A DNA stretch of 64,000 nt. It comes from Bartonella bovis 91-4. GTDB lineage: Bacteria > Pseudomonadota > Alphaproteobacteria > Rhizobiales > Rhizobiaceae. Of this stretch, positions 15,968 to 26,427 are shown piece by piece. Made by a program: the position numbers and the translations under genes. Position 1 is the first letter of the stretch. Each line of letters opens with the position of its first letter. The notes under the pieces are model-generated. The model was not told the origin of the DNA. It was given only the letters and a program-made list of their open reading frames with translations, and made no database searches. The stretch lies in assembly GCF_000384965.1 (NCBI RefSeq), contig NZ_CM001844.1:281285-345284 (forward strand), written 5' to 3'.

Positions 15968-16993
15968 TCATTGAGGTGGGTAAAAGTTCCGATTAAGTTT
16001 TTTAAAATGATTGATAAGTTCAGCCATATCTTGAGGGAGTGGTGAGGAAAAAGACATAACTTCACCTTTTGCGGGATGCTCGAAGGTAAGGTTAGCTGCA
16101 TGAAGTGCTTGCCGGTTAAATTGGTCGATAGCGTTTTTAATTATCGAATTAAGTGTGTTTGCTTTTGTTTTAAAGGCATTTCCATAAACTGTATCTCCTA
16201 CAAGTGGGTGTCCAATATGGGCCATATGAACACGGATTTGATGTGTGCGTCCAGTTTCCAAACGACATTCCAAAAGACTGGCAAAAGGTTCTGCATCTGC
16301 ACATGTTTTATATTTTTCAAGTAAAGAAAAATGTGTAATAGCACGGCGAGCATGCACATTTTGGTGACGGAAAACAGTTTGCTTTATTCGGTTATGGGGG
16401 GAACGACCAAGTGGCACATCAATTGTTCCAATGTTGCGACGTGGAGCGTTCCAAATCAAAGCATGATAGCGCCGATCTAGTGCGCAAGTACGCCCGTGGT
16501 CAGAAAATTGAGCGCTGAGACTTTTGTGAGCAAAATCATTTTTAGCAATAACCATAATTCCGCTTGTATTTTTATCAAGGCGGTGGACAATACCAGGACG
16601 TTTAACACCACCAATGCCAGATAAACTATTGCCACAATGGTGAATAAGGGCATTAACCAATGTGCCCGTCCAATTGCCATGACCGGGATGGACAACAAGG
16701 CCAGCTGGTTTATTAATAACAATGATATGGTCATCTTCAAATAGGATCTCGAGTATAATAGCTTCACCTTCAAGATGTATGTTCTTGAGAGGAGGTATCG
16801 TCAATTCAATTGCCTGGTTGGGTTGCAATTTTGTTTTCGGTTCTTTTATTGATTGGCCATCAACTTTAAGATAGCCTTCACGGATCAGAGTTTGCAAACG
16901 TGAACGCGATAGTTCATTATGATATTTTTTAGCAAGCCATTGATCAATACGTTGTCCAAGAGCACTCTCATCCGTTATTTGTTGTATCACCAT
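15968..16993 (-). CDS. rluD: 23S rRNA pseudouridine synthase, RluD type
   Basis: 341 residues. An S4 RNA-binding domain (about 17-65, LSRSRLQTLIREGYLKVDGQ) precedes the RluA-family catalytic domain with Asp140 in HRLDKNTSGIMVIAK. INKPAGLVVHPG is at 94-105 and LETGRTHQIRVHMAHIGHP near 245. RluD modifies uridines in helix 69 of 23S rRNA, close to the decoding centre. An AGGA ribosome site lies five bases before the ATG. It lies 32 bases downstream of the aldehyde dehydrogenase gene and 131 bases upstream of rpoH, all on the minus strand. Confidence 0.9.
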   Translation of the reverse strand: MVIQQITDESALGQRIDQWLAKKYHNELSRSRLQTLIREGYLKVDGQSIKEPKTKLQPNQAIELTIPPLKNIHLEGEAIILEILFEDDHIIVINKPAGLVVHPGHGNWTGTLVNALIHHCGNSLSGIGGVKRPGIVHRLDKNTSGIMVIAKNDFAHKSLSAQFSDHGRTCALDRRYHALIWNAPRRNIGTIDVPLGRSPHNRIKQTVFRHQNVHARRAITHFSLLEKYKTCADAEPFASLLECRLETGRTHQIRVHMAHIGHPLVGDTVYGNAFKTKANTLNSIIKNAIDQFNRQALHAANLTFEHPAKGEVMSFSSPLPQDMAELINHFKKLNRNFYPPQ

Positions 16994-17025
16994 GCGATCC
17001 TGTTTTTGAAGTTTTATAAGATTTT

Positions 17026-18456
17026 TTACCAGTATGAAATTGCTTTGGTATCCAGGAATTCTTCAATCCCCCATCTTCCGCCTTCACGGGCGCGTCCGGA
17101 AAATTTTACTCCTCCAAAATAACTACCATTTGGTAAATTGTGTCCATTAATTTCCACCATACCAGAGCGCAATTGTACAGCAATACGCCGACATTTAGCT
17201 TGATCTTGCGATTGTATATAGTTTGTGAGTCCATATTCTGTGTCATTGGCTAAGGTGACAGCTTCATTTTCTGTATTAAAAGGAAGGATTGAAAGGACTG
17301 GGCCAAATATTTCTTCTCGGAAAATGCGCATGTCAGATTTGACATCGGCAAAAACTGTCGGGCGTACATAATAACCGCGTGTCATTCCTATGGGTAAACC
17401 AATTCCACCTGCGACAAGAGTTGCACCTTCATCAATTCCAGATTGGATAAGGGCTTGTATTTTATCATATTGTTGTTTTGAGGCTACAGGGCCAATATGA
17501 TCTCCTGCTTTATGGTTCGAGGCTACCATGGTTGTTTCAGCAATATGCTGTGCCGTTTTTACAGCTTTATCATAGATGGAATGTTCTACAAGCATGCGCG
17601 TTGGTGCATTGCAGCTTTGTCCACTATTGTAAAAACAATGTCGTACACCACGTTGTACAGCATCTATATCGGCATCAGCAAAGATGATATTGGCTCCTTT
17701 ACCTCCAAGTTCTAGACAGACACGCTTTAAAGTATCACTAGCGTTTTTAGAAATAACTTTTCCTACTCTGGTTGAGCCGGTAAAACTAATCATTGCTATA
17801 TCTGGGTGAGAAGATAGATAAGAACCTACATTGTCTCCATCGCCGTTGATGAGATTAAAAACGCCAGCCGGCAGAGCAGCTTCATCTAAAATTTCAGTAA
17901 AAAGCATGGCAGAAAGAGGAGCAATTTCAGAGGGTTTTAAAACCATAGTGCAGCCAGCTAATAATGCTGGAATAACTTTAAGGGTTATTTGATGTATGGG
18001 CCAATTCCATGGAGTGATCAATCCTACAACGCCAATAGAATCATATTGAAGGATTGCATTGTTATTTCCTTTTATCAAAGCTTTTTGGAATAAAAATTCT
18101 TCAAAAGCTTTGATGAAATCGCGAATATTATAACTACCGGCTGTAGTTTGCGCATGGCGTGCCATATCGATAGGAGCACCCATTTCCATTGAAATGGCTT
18201 TAGCCATATCCTCAAAGCGTTTTTCATAGATTTCTAAAATTTTTTCAACAAAGGCAAGACGTTGAGTTGGTGTGGTTGTTTTCCAATTTTGAAAAGCCTT
18301 TTTAGCAGCTGCAATCGCTTTATCTATATCTTGGATACTGCTAGTGCTGATAATAGCGCAAGCTTCTTCTGTTGAGGGGTTAATGACATATAGATCATTG
18401 GAAATGCTCGGATCTTGCCAGAGGCCATTAATATAAAATTTTCGTTTATTTAACAT
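17026..18456 (-). CDS. NAD(P)-dependent aldehyde dehydrogenase
   Basis: 476 residues of the aldehyde dehydrogenase superfamily. The oxyanion Asn is Asn151 in TPWNWP, the general base Glu249 in LELGGKG, and the nucleophile Cys282 in NSGQSCNAPTRM. The NAD-binding FTGSTRVGK lies near residue 225. The substrate cannot be read from the sequence: members of this betaine/aldehyde group oxidise a wide range of aldehydes to acids. With puuA-puuB 8 kb away, it could oxidise gamma-glutamyl-aminobutyraldehyde, but they are not in one operon, so that is speculation. An AGGAAG ribosome site precedes the ATG. Confidence 0.85.
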   Translation of the reverse strand: MLNKRKFYINGLWQDPSISNDLYVINPSTEEACAIISTSSIQDIDKAIAAAKKAFQNWKTTTPTQRLAFVEKILEIYEKRFEDMAKAISMEMGAPIDMARHAQTTAGSYNIRDFIKAFEEFLFQKALIKGNNNAILQYDSIGVVGLITPWNWPIHQITLKVIPALLAGCTMVLKPSEIAPLSAMLFTEILDEAALPAGVFNLINGDGDNVGSYLSSHPDIAMISFTGSTRVGKVISKNASDTLKRVCLELGGKGANIIFADADIDAVQRGVRHCFYNSGQSCNAPTRMLVEHSIYDKAVKTAQHIAETTMVASNHKAGDHIGPVASKQQYDKIQALIQSGIDEGATLVAGGIGLPIGMTRGYYVRPTVFADVKSDMRIFREEIFGPVLSILPFNTENEAVTLANDTEYGLTNYIQSQDQAKCRRIAVQLRSGMVEINGHNLPNGSYFGGVKFSGRAREGGRWGIEEFLDTKAISYW

Positions 18457-18914
18457 GGCTTGCTTCCTATTTCTTCGTTTTTAAAATTGTATACTACTAG
18501 AATTTTTTATAACAAAACTATTTTTGTTGAATACGAGTAAATGTTGATTATTATATTGCAAGTATCAAGCGTATTGAGATGGGTGGGGTTTTGCCAAATT
18601 AAAAAAAGTAATGATTATTTTATATCATTTTTATGATTGGTGTTTGCATGAATAGAGTTGTTTTATGCGTTGTTCATACTTCACGTCTGTGAACAGTGTT
18701 AAAAGCTTATGAGAAAATCGAATCAAGGCTTTTTTATTAGATGGATTTCTAAAAATTTTAGATACATTTGAATTTTTCTTGATAAAAATACAATTAATAA
18801 GGCTTATTTTTGTTTTAAATTGGCTGATGACAAAAGGTTATTAACCTTCATGATGTATTGCTTGCGCGTTCTTTTTAAAAAATTATTTTCATTGTTATAA
18901 TTTTGTTGGGTGTC
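18457..18914. other. Intergenic region between divergent ALDH and ftsK
   Basis: About 450 AT-rich bases between divergent genes, so both promoters must be here. No open frame or strong repeat was seen. Confidence 0.5.
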
Positions 18915-21479
18915 ATGCGTAATTTAAAAACTATATCTATGTCTACATCTTGTTTGGTTGATAAGAATGCAGAAAGTGCATCAGAACAAAACTCATCTGA
19001 CATTTTTGATAAGATGTTTTCTTATCCAACAGTATGGAAGAAGGCTTTTACTCTTGAACAGAATGTGCGTTTCACTCGAACTCCAGAAGTTGAAATTTTG
19101 CGTCGTCGTATAGAAGAAAATCCAGTTTTTGCAAAACGGTTTAAAGCTTTTGCAAAGCAAGAACCGCAAAAATTAACGGATGTTACGGAATTTAAAGCGC
19201 AACCTCAGGCTGCAGAAAAGGTGTTTCAATCTCAATCACTTGAAAATAAAGCATCACTTTATTGTTCAACAACCCTTGGGCAATCAGTGCAACAGGCTGT
19301 TAGTGCACCAATTGAAAAGGATACAATGGAGCGTACCTTACAGGTAGAGGAAGTAGCACAAGAATCGAAAGCTGTTGCTTATCTTTCTGATAATGCATTT
19401 TTTGAATATGCGCCCTTTTTACTAGAGCAAGTTAGTATTCAAACTTTGCAAGAAGAAGTTGCGCTTGTTAATTTAGAAAATAATAAGACTTTGCTGGGAA
19501 GTGTTTCTTCTTTTGATGAAACAGTTTCTACTCTTTACCGCGTGTTTGAATGTCATTTCCCGCAATTTGATAATGTGACTGTGTCAGAAGTTTCAGAAAA
19601 TGATGTTAAGGCTATTAAGGGAATTTCTGATTTAAATCATATTAACGATGAGATTGTTAAAGAGGTTCAGATACAGAGTGCTGAGCCTGTTTTTAAGGAA
19701 AACGAAGAAATTGAAAAGGTTCAAGAGCTGTCTGTTATTGAAACGCCTGATTATGAGATAAGCGATGTGATAAACACTGCAGTAGGCAATGATTCCAATA
19801 ATATTGCTCATTATATGACAGCTGATGTGACAAAAAACGTTGAAAATCTTTCTGTAATGAAAGCAGCAGGAAGCATAATGGGAACCGCTGATATGTCATT
19901 TCGCAACCATACCTCTGCTTTTGTACCAACTTCCCAATCTATTGTTAGTGGTACTTATGAATTACCTCCAATTGAATTATTACAAGAGCCTGTTTTTCAG
20001 GATGATACGGTGATTTCTCAAGAAATGTTGGAGCGTAGTTCTGGACTTTTAGAAAGCGTTTTGGAAGATTTTGGTATTAAGGGTGAAATTATTCATGTTC
20101 GCTCAGGACCGGTGGTAACAATGTATGAATTTGAGCCGGCTGCTGGGGTAAAATCATCGCGAGTTATAGGTCTTTCTGATGACATTGCTCGTTCTATGTC
20201 TGCCATGTCTGCACGTGTTGCTGTGATTCCTGGGCGCAATGTTATTGGAATTGAATTACCAAATGCGGTACGTGAAACTGTTTATTTGCGTGAATTAGTT
20301 CAGTCGAGCACTTTTCGCGATAGTGAATTTAAATTAGCTCTTGCCTTGGGGAAGGGAATTAATGGTGATCCTGTAATTGCAGAATTAGCAAAAATGCCTC
20401 ATTTATTGATTGCAGGTACTACAGGGTCAGGCAAATCTGTTGCTATTAATACAATGATTTTATCCATTCTTTATCGAATGACACCAGAGCAATGCCGTTT
20501 AATTATGGTTGATCCTAAGATGTTGGAGCTTTCTGTCTATGATGGTATTCCTCATCTTTTAACACCTGTAGTCACTGATCCAAAGAAAGCTGTAACAGCT
20601 TTAAAATGGGCTGTTCGTGAAATGGAAGAACGCTACCGCAAAATGGCAAAATTAGGTGTACGTAATATTGATGGTTTTAATGCACGAGTTGCGCTTGCTG
20701 TCGAAAAAGGTGAGACGATTATGTGCACCGTTCAGTCTGGCTTTGATAAGGAAAGTGGTGAAATACTTTATCGTGAAGAAGAGATGACTTTAACACAATT
20801 ACCTTATATTGTTATTATTGTTGATGAGATGGCTGATCTCATGATGGTTGCTGGTAAAGAGATTGAGAGCGTCATTCAACGTTTAGCACAAATGGCGCGT
20901 GCTGCAGGCATTCACCTTATTATGGCAACACAACGTCCTTCTGTTGACGTGATTACCGGCACGATTAAGGCAAATTTTCCTACACGTATTTCTTTTCAGA
21001 TAACTTCAAAAATTGATAGTCGTACAATTTTGGGTGAACAAGGTGCTGAAACACTTTTAGGTCAGGGAGATATGCTTTATATGGTTGGTGGTGGACGCAT
21101 TGAGCGTGTTCATGGGCCTTTTGTTTCTGATGAAGAAGTTGAATCTGTGGTTGCTCATCTTAAAGTACAAGGAAAACCTGATTATTTAGCAACAGTAACA
21201 GATAGTGAACACGATGATGACAAGATCGAAGATGCTCATTCAGTTGCTGAAATTATTGCGGCGGGAAGTTCTAATGAGGACGGTGAAGAACTTTATATGC
21301 AAGCTGTTAAGGTTGTAATGCGTGATGGAAAATGTTCAACATCCTATATTCAGCGTCGACTTGCAATTGGTTATAATAAAGCTGCTTCTCTCGTTGAACG
21401 GATGGAAGAAGAAGGTATTGTTGGAGCTGCTAATCATGTGGGGAAACGTGAAATTTTACTCAATGGGCGTAATGATTAA
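18915..21479 (+). CDS. ftsK: DNA translocase FtsK/SpoIIIE, form without N-terminal membrane helices
   Basis: 854 residues from the ATG at 18915 (a TTG at 18903 is also in frame). The N-terminal 380 residues are polar and acidic with no membrane helix, unlike E. coli FtsK. Residues 385-770 form the alpha-beta motor: Walker A GTTGSGKS at about 501-508, Walker [12 protein letters not shown] near 632-642, and [13 protein letters not shown]. The C-terminal gamma winged helix (about 790-850, [20 protein letters not shown]) should read KOPS sequences. It pumps chromosome DNA at division. The missing membrane part suggests either a second, membrane-bound FtsK elsewhere or a different way of reaching the septum. 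The ribosome site is weak. Confidence 0.9.
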   Translation: MRNLKTISMSTSCLVDKNAESASEQNSSDIFDKMFSYPTVWKKAFTLEQNVRFTRTPEVEILRRRIEENPVFAKRFKAFAKQEPQKLTDVTEFKAQPQAAEKVFQSQSLENKASLYCSTTLGQSVQQAVSAPIEKDTMERTLQVEEVAQESKAVAYLSDNAFFEYAPFLLEQVSIQTLQEEVALVNLENNKTLLGSVSSFDETVSTLYRVFECHFPQFDNVTVSEVSENDVKAIKGISDLNHINDEIVKEVQIQSAEPVFKENEEIEKVQELSVIETPDYEISDVINTAVGNDSNNIAHYMTADVTKNVENLSVMKAAGSIMGTADMSFRNHTSAFVPTSQSIVSGTYELPPIELLQEPVFQDDTVISQEMLERSSGLLESVLEDFGIKGEIIHVRSGPVVTMYEFEPAAGVKSSRVIGLSDDIARSMSAMSARVAVIPGRNVIGIELPNAVRETVYLRELVQSSTFRDSEFKLALALGKGINGDPVIAELAKMPHLLIAGTTGSGKSVAINTMILSILYRMTPEQCRLIMVDPKMLELSVYDGIPHLLTPVVTDPKKAVTALKWAVREMEERYRKMAKLGVRNIDGFNARVALAVEKGETIMCTVQSGFDKESGEILYREEEMTLTQLPYIVIIVDEMADLMMVAGKEIESVIQRLAQMARAAGIHLIMATQRPSVDVITGTIKANFPTRISFQITSKIDSRTILGEQGAETLLGQGDMLYMVGGGRIERVHGPFVSDEEVESVVAHLKVQGKPDYLATVTDSEHDDDKIEDAHSVAEIIAAGSSNEDGEELYMQAVKVVMRDGKCSTSYIQRRLAIGYNKAASLVERMEEEGIVGAANHVGKREILLNGRND

Positions 21480-21537
21480 GATGAATTTTAAAAGTGCATA
21501 AAGACAGTAATTTTAAAAATTAAAAACTTTATTTCAT

Positions 21538-21570
21538 AAGGGCGGACATTATTTCCGCTCTTAATTTTTA
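21538..21570 (+). terminator. Intrinsic terminator after ftsK
   Basis: A nine-base-pair stem (AAGGGCGGA with TCCGCTCTT, one G-T pair) and a seven-base loop are followed by AATTTTTA. It lies 60 bases after the ftsK stop. Confidence 0.65.
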
Positions 21571-21676
21571 TGTCGCGAAGTGTTAAAAAGAATTTATAGA
21601 GAAAGACAAAGTAGAAATGCTATCTTATATTTAAAATTATTGGCAATAGTGCAGCTGAATAAAAAAGAGGTTGAAA

Positions 21677-23944
21677 ATGTCTTTAGCATTTTTAGATTAT
21701 CTAAAATGTAAAGAAATTAAACAGGCCTTTATAAAAGGACAAATAGCTTTTGTCTTATCTTTCGATGGTAGAAAGATTCTATGGTTAAATGGCGCTGCAG
21801 CACGTTTTTTTGGTTTTTCTTCTGTTATAGAGGCCATTAAACATCAGTCTTTCTTTGATGAAGAACTGCGTCGCCAAATATTAAAAAATGCACAATATAC
21901 ACGCTCTATCACGTTGCATGGTTTAAAGTGCTGTGCTGAGTTTTCTATAATTTCTATTGATATTACTGGTCTAGGTAAAGCATTTGTACTTGAAGCTTTG
22001 CCAGAAGAGGATGTTTCTCTTATTGCTGGTTTGAATGATGCAGCAATGTTTGCTGCAATTATTGATCAACATGCAGCTGTGTTGGAAGCTTCTTCCCATT
22101 TTAATTTTGTTGATGAAACAGTTAAAATTTTACTCCAAACGATTGATGATGATATTCCGGTGACAACTGTTTTACCTATAGCAGGTGTTAATACACAAAT
22201 TGGTGTGGTCCGCTTAGGAGTAAAACCGACGAGTTTTTTAGTGTTATATACGCAATTGAATGAAAATGAATTGGATAAAGGTCAAGAAACTTTTAGTTTT
22301 AAGCCACATCTTTTGCCGCGGCGTTTTATCTGGAAAATGGATGCAAATGGCTATTTTTATGAGATTTCAAAAGAGTTAGCTGAAATTGTCGGCCCTATGT
22401 CTTCCAATATTATAGGATCTGATTGTCATAAACTTGCTGATCAATTTAATGATGAACGATACCGATCACTAAGTAGCTTTATTGAAGCGGCTATACCTTG
22501 GAAAAAACAGAAAGTTCATTGGCCTGTTGACGGTTGTCTAGAACGAGTTGATGTTGAATTGTCTGCTGTTCCAGTTTTTGATATCAATCGTCAGTTCAAG
22601 GGATTCCATGGTTTTGGGATTTTAAAAGCACAAGAAAATATACAAGATGAAAGAAATAAAAAACTGAATGTAAAAACATCGGGTCTTTCAGAGATAGAGC
22701 GTTCAGCTTTTCATGAAATTGCAGAACGGTTGCGTGGCGAATTACATTTGTCCTTGGAGCACGAAAATACAGTTAAGGAAACGGCAGTCCAATTGCCATG
22801 TGCACAGATATTACCGGTGAATATTGTAAAACAAGCTTTAATAAAGGAACCTGAAGTAATTTTATCATTGTTAGATACAGTAACTGATGGTGTTTTGTGG
22901 CTTGATGGACAGGGTTGTATTCAGTCCGCTAGTGACGCTGCTTTGGCGTTGATTGGTTATGAAATGGATGAATTACTGGCACGGCAGTTATCATCATTAT
23001 TTACGTTGCAAAGCCGAGTTTTGATTGAAGAATATTTTAAACTGATCCGCATGAAGGGAAAAAATCAAATCTTTAATCGTGGTGAGATAGCTGATTTGAT
23101 AACAAAAAATAACGAGAATATAAGGGTTTCTATGACAATTGTACCTTTGACTCTACAAGACAATTATGCTGTTATGTTGCGTGATATGACAGGAATGATT
23201 TTATCGCCTTTAGATACAATATCAGAAGAAAATAAAGTGATTGAAGTTGTTCATGAAATGCGAACACCTTTGAATGCTCTTATTGGTTTTGCAGAAATTA
23301 TGAAAAATGGCCGTTTTGGTTTAATAGAAAATGAGCGTTATCGTAGATATTTACATGATATTATTTTGTCTGGAAAACATATATTATCTCTAGTTAATCA
23401 ATTATTAGAGTCCTCTAAAGCAAATTATTCTAGCTCAAATAGCACAATTGATGCATCTCTTATAACTCAAAAATTTGATGTAACAGCTTGTTTGCGTTCC
23501 AGTGTAGCTTTTCTTGAAACGCAGGCAAATCATAATGGCATTATTATGCGTATTATTACACCGGCATGTGTGCCATCTATTTGTATATCGCAACAAATAT
23601 TTCAACAGATTATATGGAATCTTCTTTCCAATGCCATCCGTTTTACGCCTTCAGGTGGACAAATTGTTATTCATGTTTCTTATGGAAAAAAAGAGCGAGT
23701 AAAGATTTCAATTAGTGATAATGGTTTAGGGATGAGTGATGAAGAAGTTGTGCAAGCCATGCAACCTTATGGACAGGTAGAACACAAGGATGGCCGATGT
23801 GGGGACAACGTATTTGTCGGGACTGGTTTAGGACTTCCAATATGTAAAACAATGGTGGAAGAGGTTGGTGGCCAGTTTTTGTTATTTTCAAAACCCAATC
23901 ACGGAACAACTGTAGAGATGTTTTTTCCTGTGCTGCGTGAGTGA
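21677..23944 (+). CDS. PAS-domain sensor histidine kinase, PdhS/DivJ/PleC type
   Basis: 755 residues from the ATG at 21677 (GAGG seven bases upstream); a TTG at 21671 is a worse start. PAS-like domains are seen at about 215-320 and 390-500. The dimerisation/phosphoacceptor domain has His526 in VHEMRTPLNALIGFAEIMK, the form shared by PdhS, DivJ and PleC, which act on DivK. The ATPase domain has the N box NLLSNAIRFTPSGG and the G boxes ISDNGLGMS and GTGLGLPICK. No membrane segment is seen, so it is probably cytoplasmic or held at a pole by partners, as PdhS of Brucella is. No response regulator gene is adjacent. The exact orthologue is uncertain. Confidence 0.85.
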   Translation: MSLAFLDYLKCKEIKQAFIKGQIAFVLSFDGRKILWLNGAAARFFGFSSVIEAIKHQSFFDEELRRQILKNAQYTRSITLHGLKCCAEFSIISIDITGLGKAFVLEALPEEDVSLIAGLNDAAMFAAIIDQHAAVLEASSHFNFVDETVKILLQTIDDDIPVTTVLPIAGVNTQIGVVRLGVKPTSFLVLYTQLNENELDKGQETFSFKPHLLPRRFIWKMDANGYFYEISKELAEIVGPMSSNIIGSDCHKLADQFNDERYRSLSSFIEAAIPWKKQKVHWPVDGCLERVDVELSAVPVFDINRQFKGFHGFGILKAQENIQDERNKKLNVKTSGLSEIERSAFHEIAERLRGELHLSLEHENTVKETAVQLPCAQILPVNIVKQALIKEPEVILSLLDTVTDGVLWLDGQGCIQSASDAALALIGYEMDELLARQLSSLFTLQSRVLIEEYFKLIRMKGKNQIFNRGEIADLITKNNENIRVSMTIVPLTLQDNYAVMLRDMTGMILSPLDTISEENKVIEVVHEMRTPLNALIGFAEIMKNGRFGLIENERYRRYLHDIILSGKHILSLVNQLLESSKANYSSSNSTIDASLITQKFDVTACLRSSVAFLETQANHNGIIMRIITPACVPSICISQQIFQQIIWNLLSNAIRFTPSGGQIVIHVSYGKKERVKISISDNGLGMSDEEVVQAMQPYGQVEHKDGRCGDNVFVGTGLGLPICKTMVEEVGGQFLLFSKPNHGTTVEMFFPVLRE

Positions 23945-23946
23945 AG

Positions 23947-24369
23947 CTATGTAATGGATTGATCTTTTTGGGCCAATAAATCTCTAATTTCTGTCAAGAG
24001 TTGTTCTTCAAGAGACATTTCTTTTAGCTTTGCCACTTCTTTTTGCCGGCGCATTTTATTTAAGCCTTTGACAAATAAAAAAAGGATCAAAGCAATAATC
24101 AAAAAATTGATAAAAAGTGTTATAAAGTTTCCATAGGCAATGGTAGCACCTGCCTCTTTTGCAGCACTTAATGTGGCTTTTTTCTCGCCGGCAAGCTGAA
24201 TAAACATATTAGAAAAATCAATACCACCTGTGATAAAGCCGATGATTGGCATAAAAATATCGTTGACAATTGAATTGATCAAGCCACTAAAAGCACTTCC
24301 TATAATCACACCAATAGCAAGATCAATCATATTTCCTTTTAAGGCAAATTCTTTGAATTCTTTAAGCAT
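23947..24369 (-). CDS. mscL: Large-conductance mechanosensitive channel
   Basis: 140 residues, the usual length. The N-terminal helix and first membrane segment read [20 protein letters not shown], followed by a periplasmic loop, a second membrane segment ([18 protein letters not shown], about 82-99) and a C-terminal helical bundle. It forms a pentameric pore that opens under membrane tension to release solutes during osmotic downshock. It is convergent with the histidine kinase gene, with only two bases between the stops. A purine-rich GAGGG ribosome site precedes the ATG. Confidence 0.95.
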   Translation of the reverse strand: MLKEFKEFALKGNMIDLAIGVIIGSAFSGLINSIVNDIFMPIIGFITGGIDFSNMFIQLAGEKKATLSAAKEAGATIAYGNFITLFINFLIIALILFLFVKGLNKMRRQKEVAKLKEMSLEEQLLTEIRDLLAQKDQSIT

Positions 24370-24951
24370 TGCATTTCCCTCCTCATGTATATGATGTATA
24401 GCTGTTTTAACTATTGCTTTTGGTAAAAAAAGAAAGAGAGAGAAGGTTTATTTTCTTGAAAAATTACATTGCAAATATCAGCATTCTTTTTTCATAGTAT
24501 TGTAATGTGTAAAAAATACTAATTAATGCTTCATGATACGATAGTACTTTTAAGGTTCAGATGAATGAAAAGCTTTTGGGTAAAAGTTGTATATACTCTT
24601 TCTTTTCAATGACAAAGTGAGAAAATATATTTTATTGATAAAATCAATTCAGGAATTTTATAGAAAAATTTTGAAAAAGAAGGCGTATTTACGAGATCGT
24701 CTTTTTCTTTGTAGGAAGATTGATCAATTTTTTAATATGTGAAGAAGTTGTTAAAGGGAGTAAAAAAGCATTTTCGAAATAAGAATAATCGCTTTATCAA
24801 TCGATATTTTAAAATAAGCTTGATTAATTATTTCTTCTTGTTTTGGGAGTTGATTTCTTTATTTGTATAGTGTGTTTTATTGGTGGTTTTTGATTTTGGA
24901 AAATTAAAATAAGATGAAAATGGTAGTTTTCATTTTATAAAGAGAGATTTT
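24370..24951. other. Intergenic region between mscL and pyrD
   Basis: About 580 AT-rich bases between divergent genes. It must hold both promoters. A weak seven-base stem (AAAAAGA with TCTTTTT) is near 24674-24710. No other feature seen. Confidence 0.5.
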
Positions 24952-26043
24952 GTGAGTTTTTTTCATTGTATTGGTCGTTCTGTTTTATTTATGTTGGATC
25001 CAGAGCGTGCGCATCGTTTGGCCATTGCTGGGTTAAAAACAGGATTGAGTGAATGCTTAAAGATTTTTGATAAGCGTTTGTGTGTGACTGTTGCAGGTCT
25101 TGAATTTAAAAATTTTATTGGTCTTGCTGCGGGGTTCGATAAAAATGCAGAGGTTATAGATGGTGTTTTGAATTTAGGATTTGGTTTTACTGAGATTGGT
25201 ACAGTTACACCAAAACCTCAAATGGGAAATCCCAAACCACGACTCTTCCGTTTGGTAGAAGATGAAGCTATTATTAATAGAATGGGTTTTAATAATGACG
25301 GACATCAGGCCGTTTACAAAAGGATTTGTGCGCGTAAGCAAGATGGTATTATAGGGATCAATATTGGCGCTAATAAGGATACGGTCGATAGGATTGATGA
25401 TTATATTGCGGGTATTACTTGTTTTTATGATGTAGCTGATTATTTCACAATTAATATTTCTTCACCTAATACACCAGGGTTGCGTGATTTACAGGCGCGT
25501 AAGAGTTTGAGTTTTTTAATGAAGGCGATTTCACAAGCGCGTAATGAAAAAAAGGAAAAACATAGTTTCTCTGTTCCGATTTTTTTAAAAATTGCACCTG
25601 ATTTAACGGAGCAGGAATTAGACGATATAGCTGAAGAAATGAAACTATCTGATTTTGATGGTTTAATTGTTTCCAATACTACCCTTTTACGTCAGGGTCT
25701 TAAGAATAGTGCATTAATTAGCGAAGAAGGAGGGTTGTCAGGGCGTCCACTGTTTGAGCATTCCACCATTGTGCTTGCGAAAATGCGTCAAAAATTGGGT
25801 AAGGAGATTGCAATTATTGGTGTTGGAGGTGTACGTGATGCACAAACAGCTTTGGAAAAAATTAAAGCCGGAGCAGATTTAGTCCAGCTGTATAGTGGAA
25901 TGATTTATGAGGGGCCAGAACTTGCCGTAACTATTATGAAGGATGTTTTGCAGATTATGCAGCAAGATGGTGCTGATACTATAAAAGCTTATCGTGATCA
26001 TAGTGTTGACAATTGGGCAAAACGTGCACTTCTTTTATCGTAA
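24952..26043 (+). CDS. pyrD: Dihydroorotate dehydrogenase, class 2 (quinone-linked)
   Basis: 363 residues with a GTG start; GAGAG lies six bases before it. The N-terminal extension of about 45 residues is that of membrane-associated class 2 enzymes, which pass electrons to quinone. FMN-site blocks are [12 protein letters not shown] near 60, [10 protein letters not shown] near 108, and [14 protein letters not shown] near 168, which carries the catalytic Ser. [14 protein letters not shown] and [11 protein letters not shown] follow. It performs the fourth step of pyrimidine synthesis. A tRNA-His gene follows, with its own promoter. Confidence 0.95.
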   Translation: MSFFHCIGRSVLFMLDPERAHRLAIAGLKTGLSECLKIFDKRLCVTVAGLEFKNFIGLAAGFDKNAEVIDGVLNLGFGFTEIGTVTPKPQMGNPKPRLFRLVEDEAIINRMGFNNDGHQAVYKRICARKQDGIIGINIGANKDTVDRIDDYIAGITCFYDVADYFTINISSPNTPGLRDLQARKSLSFLMKAISQARNEKKEKHSFSVPIFLKIAPDLTEQELDDIAEEMKLSDFDGLIVSNTTLLRQGLKNSALISEEGGLSGRPLFEHSTIVLAKMRQKLGKEIAIIGVGGVRDAQTALEKIKAGADLVQLYSGMIYEGPELAVTIMKDVLQIMQQDGADTIKAYRDHSVDNWAKRALLLS

Positions 26044-26089
26044 GATTGTTGTATTTTCACAAAAAAATGTAAGATTCTTTTTAAGGGGC

Positions 26090-26118
26090 TTGCAAACTCT
26101 TTTGATCTTCCGTATGTC
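26090..26118 (+). promoter_or_regulatory. Promoter of tRNA-His
   Basis: TTGCAA (26090-26095), a 17-base spacer and TATGTC (26113-26118) lie 28 bases before the mature tRNA. Confidence 0.5.
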
Positions 26119-26146
26119 ACACAGACGAAGAATAAATATTTTTTAG

Positions 26147-26223
26147 GCGGTTGTAGCTCAGTTGGTTAGAGCGCTGGTTTGTGGCACCAGAGGTCGTAGG
26201 TTCGAATCCCACCAACCGTACCA
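26147..26223 (+). tRNA. tRNA-His (GTG), CCA encoded
   Basis: The anticodon loop TTGTGGC gives anticodon GTG. Acceptor GCGGTTG pairs with CAACCGT, so position 1-72 is G-U. The base before the CCA is A rather than the C seen in E. coli tRNA-His. A G precedes the first paired base at 26146. Loss of the universal G at position -1 has been described for tRNA-His in some alphaproteobacteria, and A73 fits that group. Confidence 0.95.
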
Positions 26224-26427
26224 TTTTTCCAATATATTTTAATATAATTCAAAGTTTGGAAAGATCATGAAGCGCATTTTATCTTGATAAAGCTTATGAT
26301 GTTCTGTAAAACAAATTAAATCAATGCAGTTTTTGCAGGTGTTTATGTATAAAATGATACCATAACAAGGGGGAGCTTTAATTGTTTTTTGGGTTTGTGT
26401 GTTATAGCTGTGAGAAATAGCGAGCCA
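26224..26427. other. puuA leader
   Basis: About 200 bases. A strong ribosome-site-like AAGGGGGAG lies at 26367-26375, but no ATG follows at the right distance in the puuA frame; the nearest in-frame codon is a TTG at 26389. This leaves the puuA start uncertain. Confidence 0.4.

Noticed and set aside
24674-24710. Terminator downstream of mscL or before pyrD
   Set aside because: The stem is seven A-T-rich pairs with a 19-base loop, and it lies upstream of both divergent genes.
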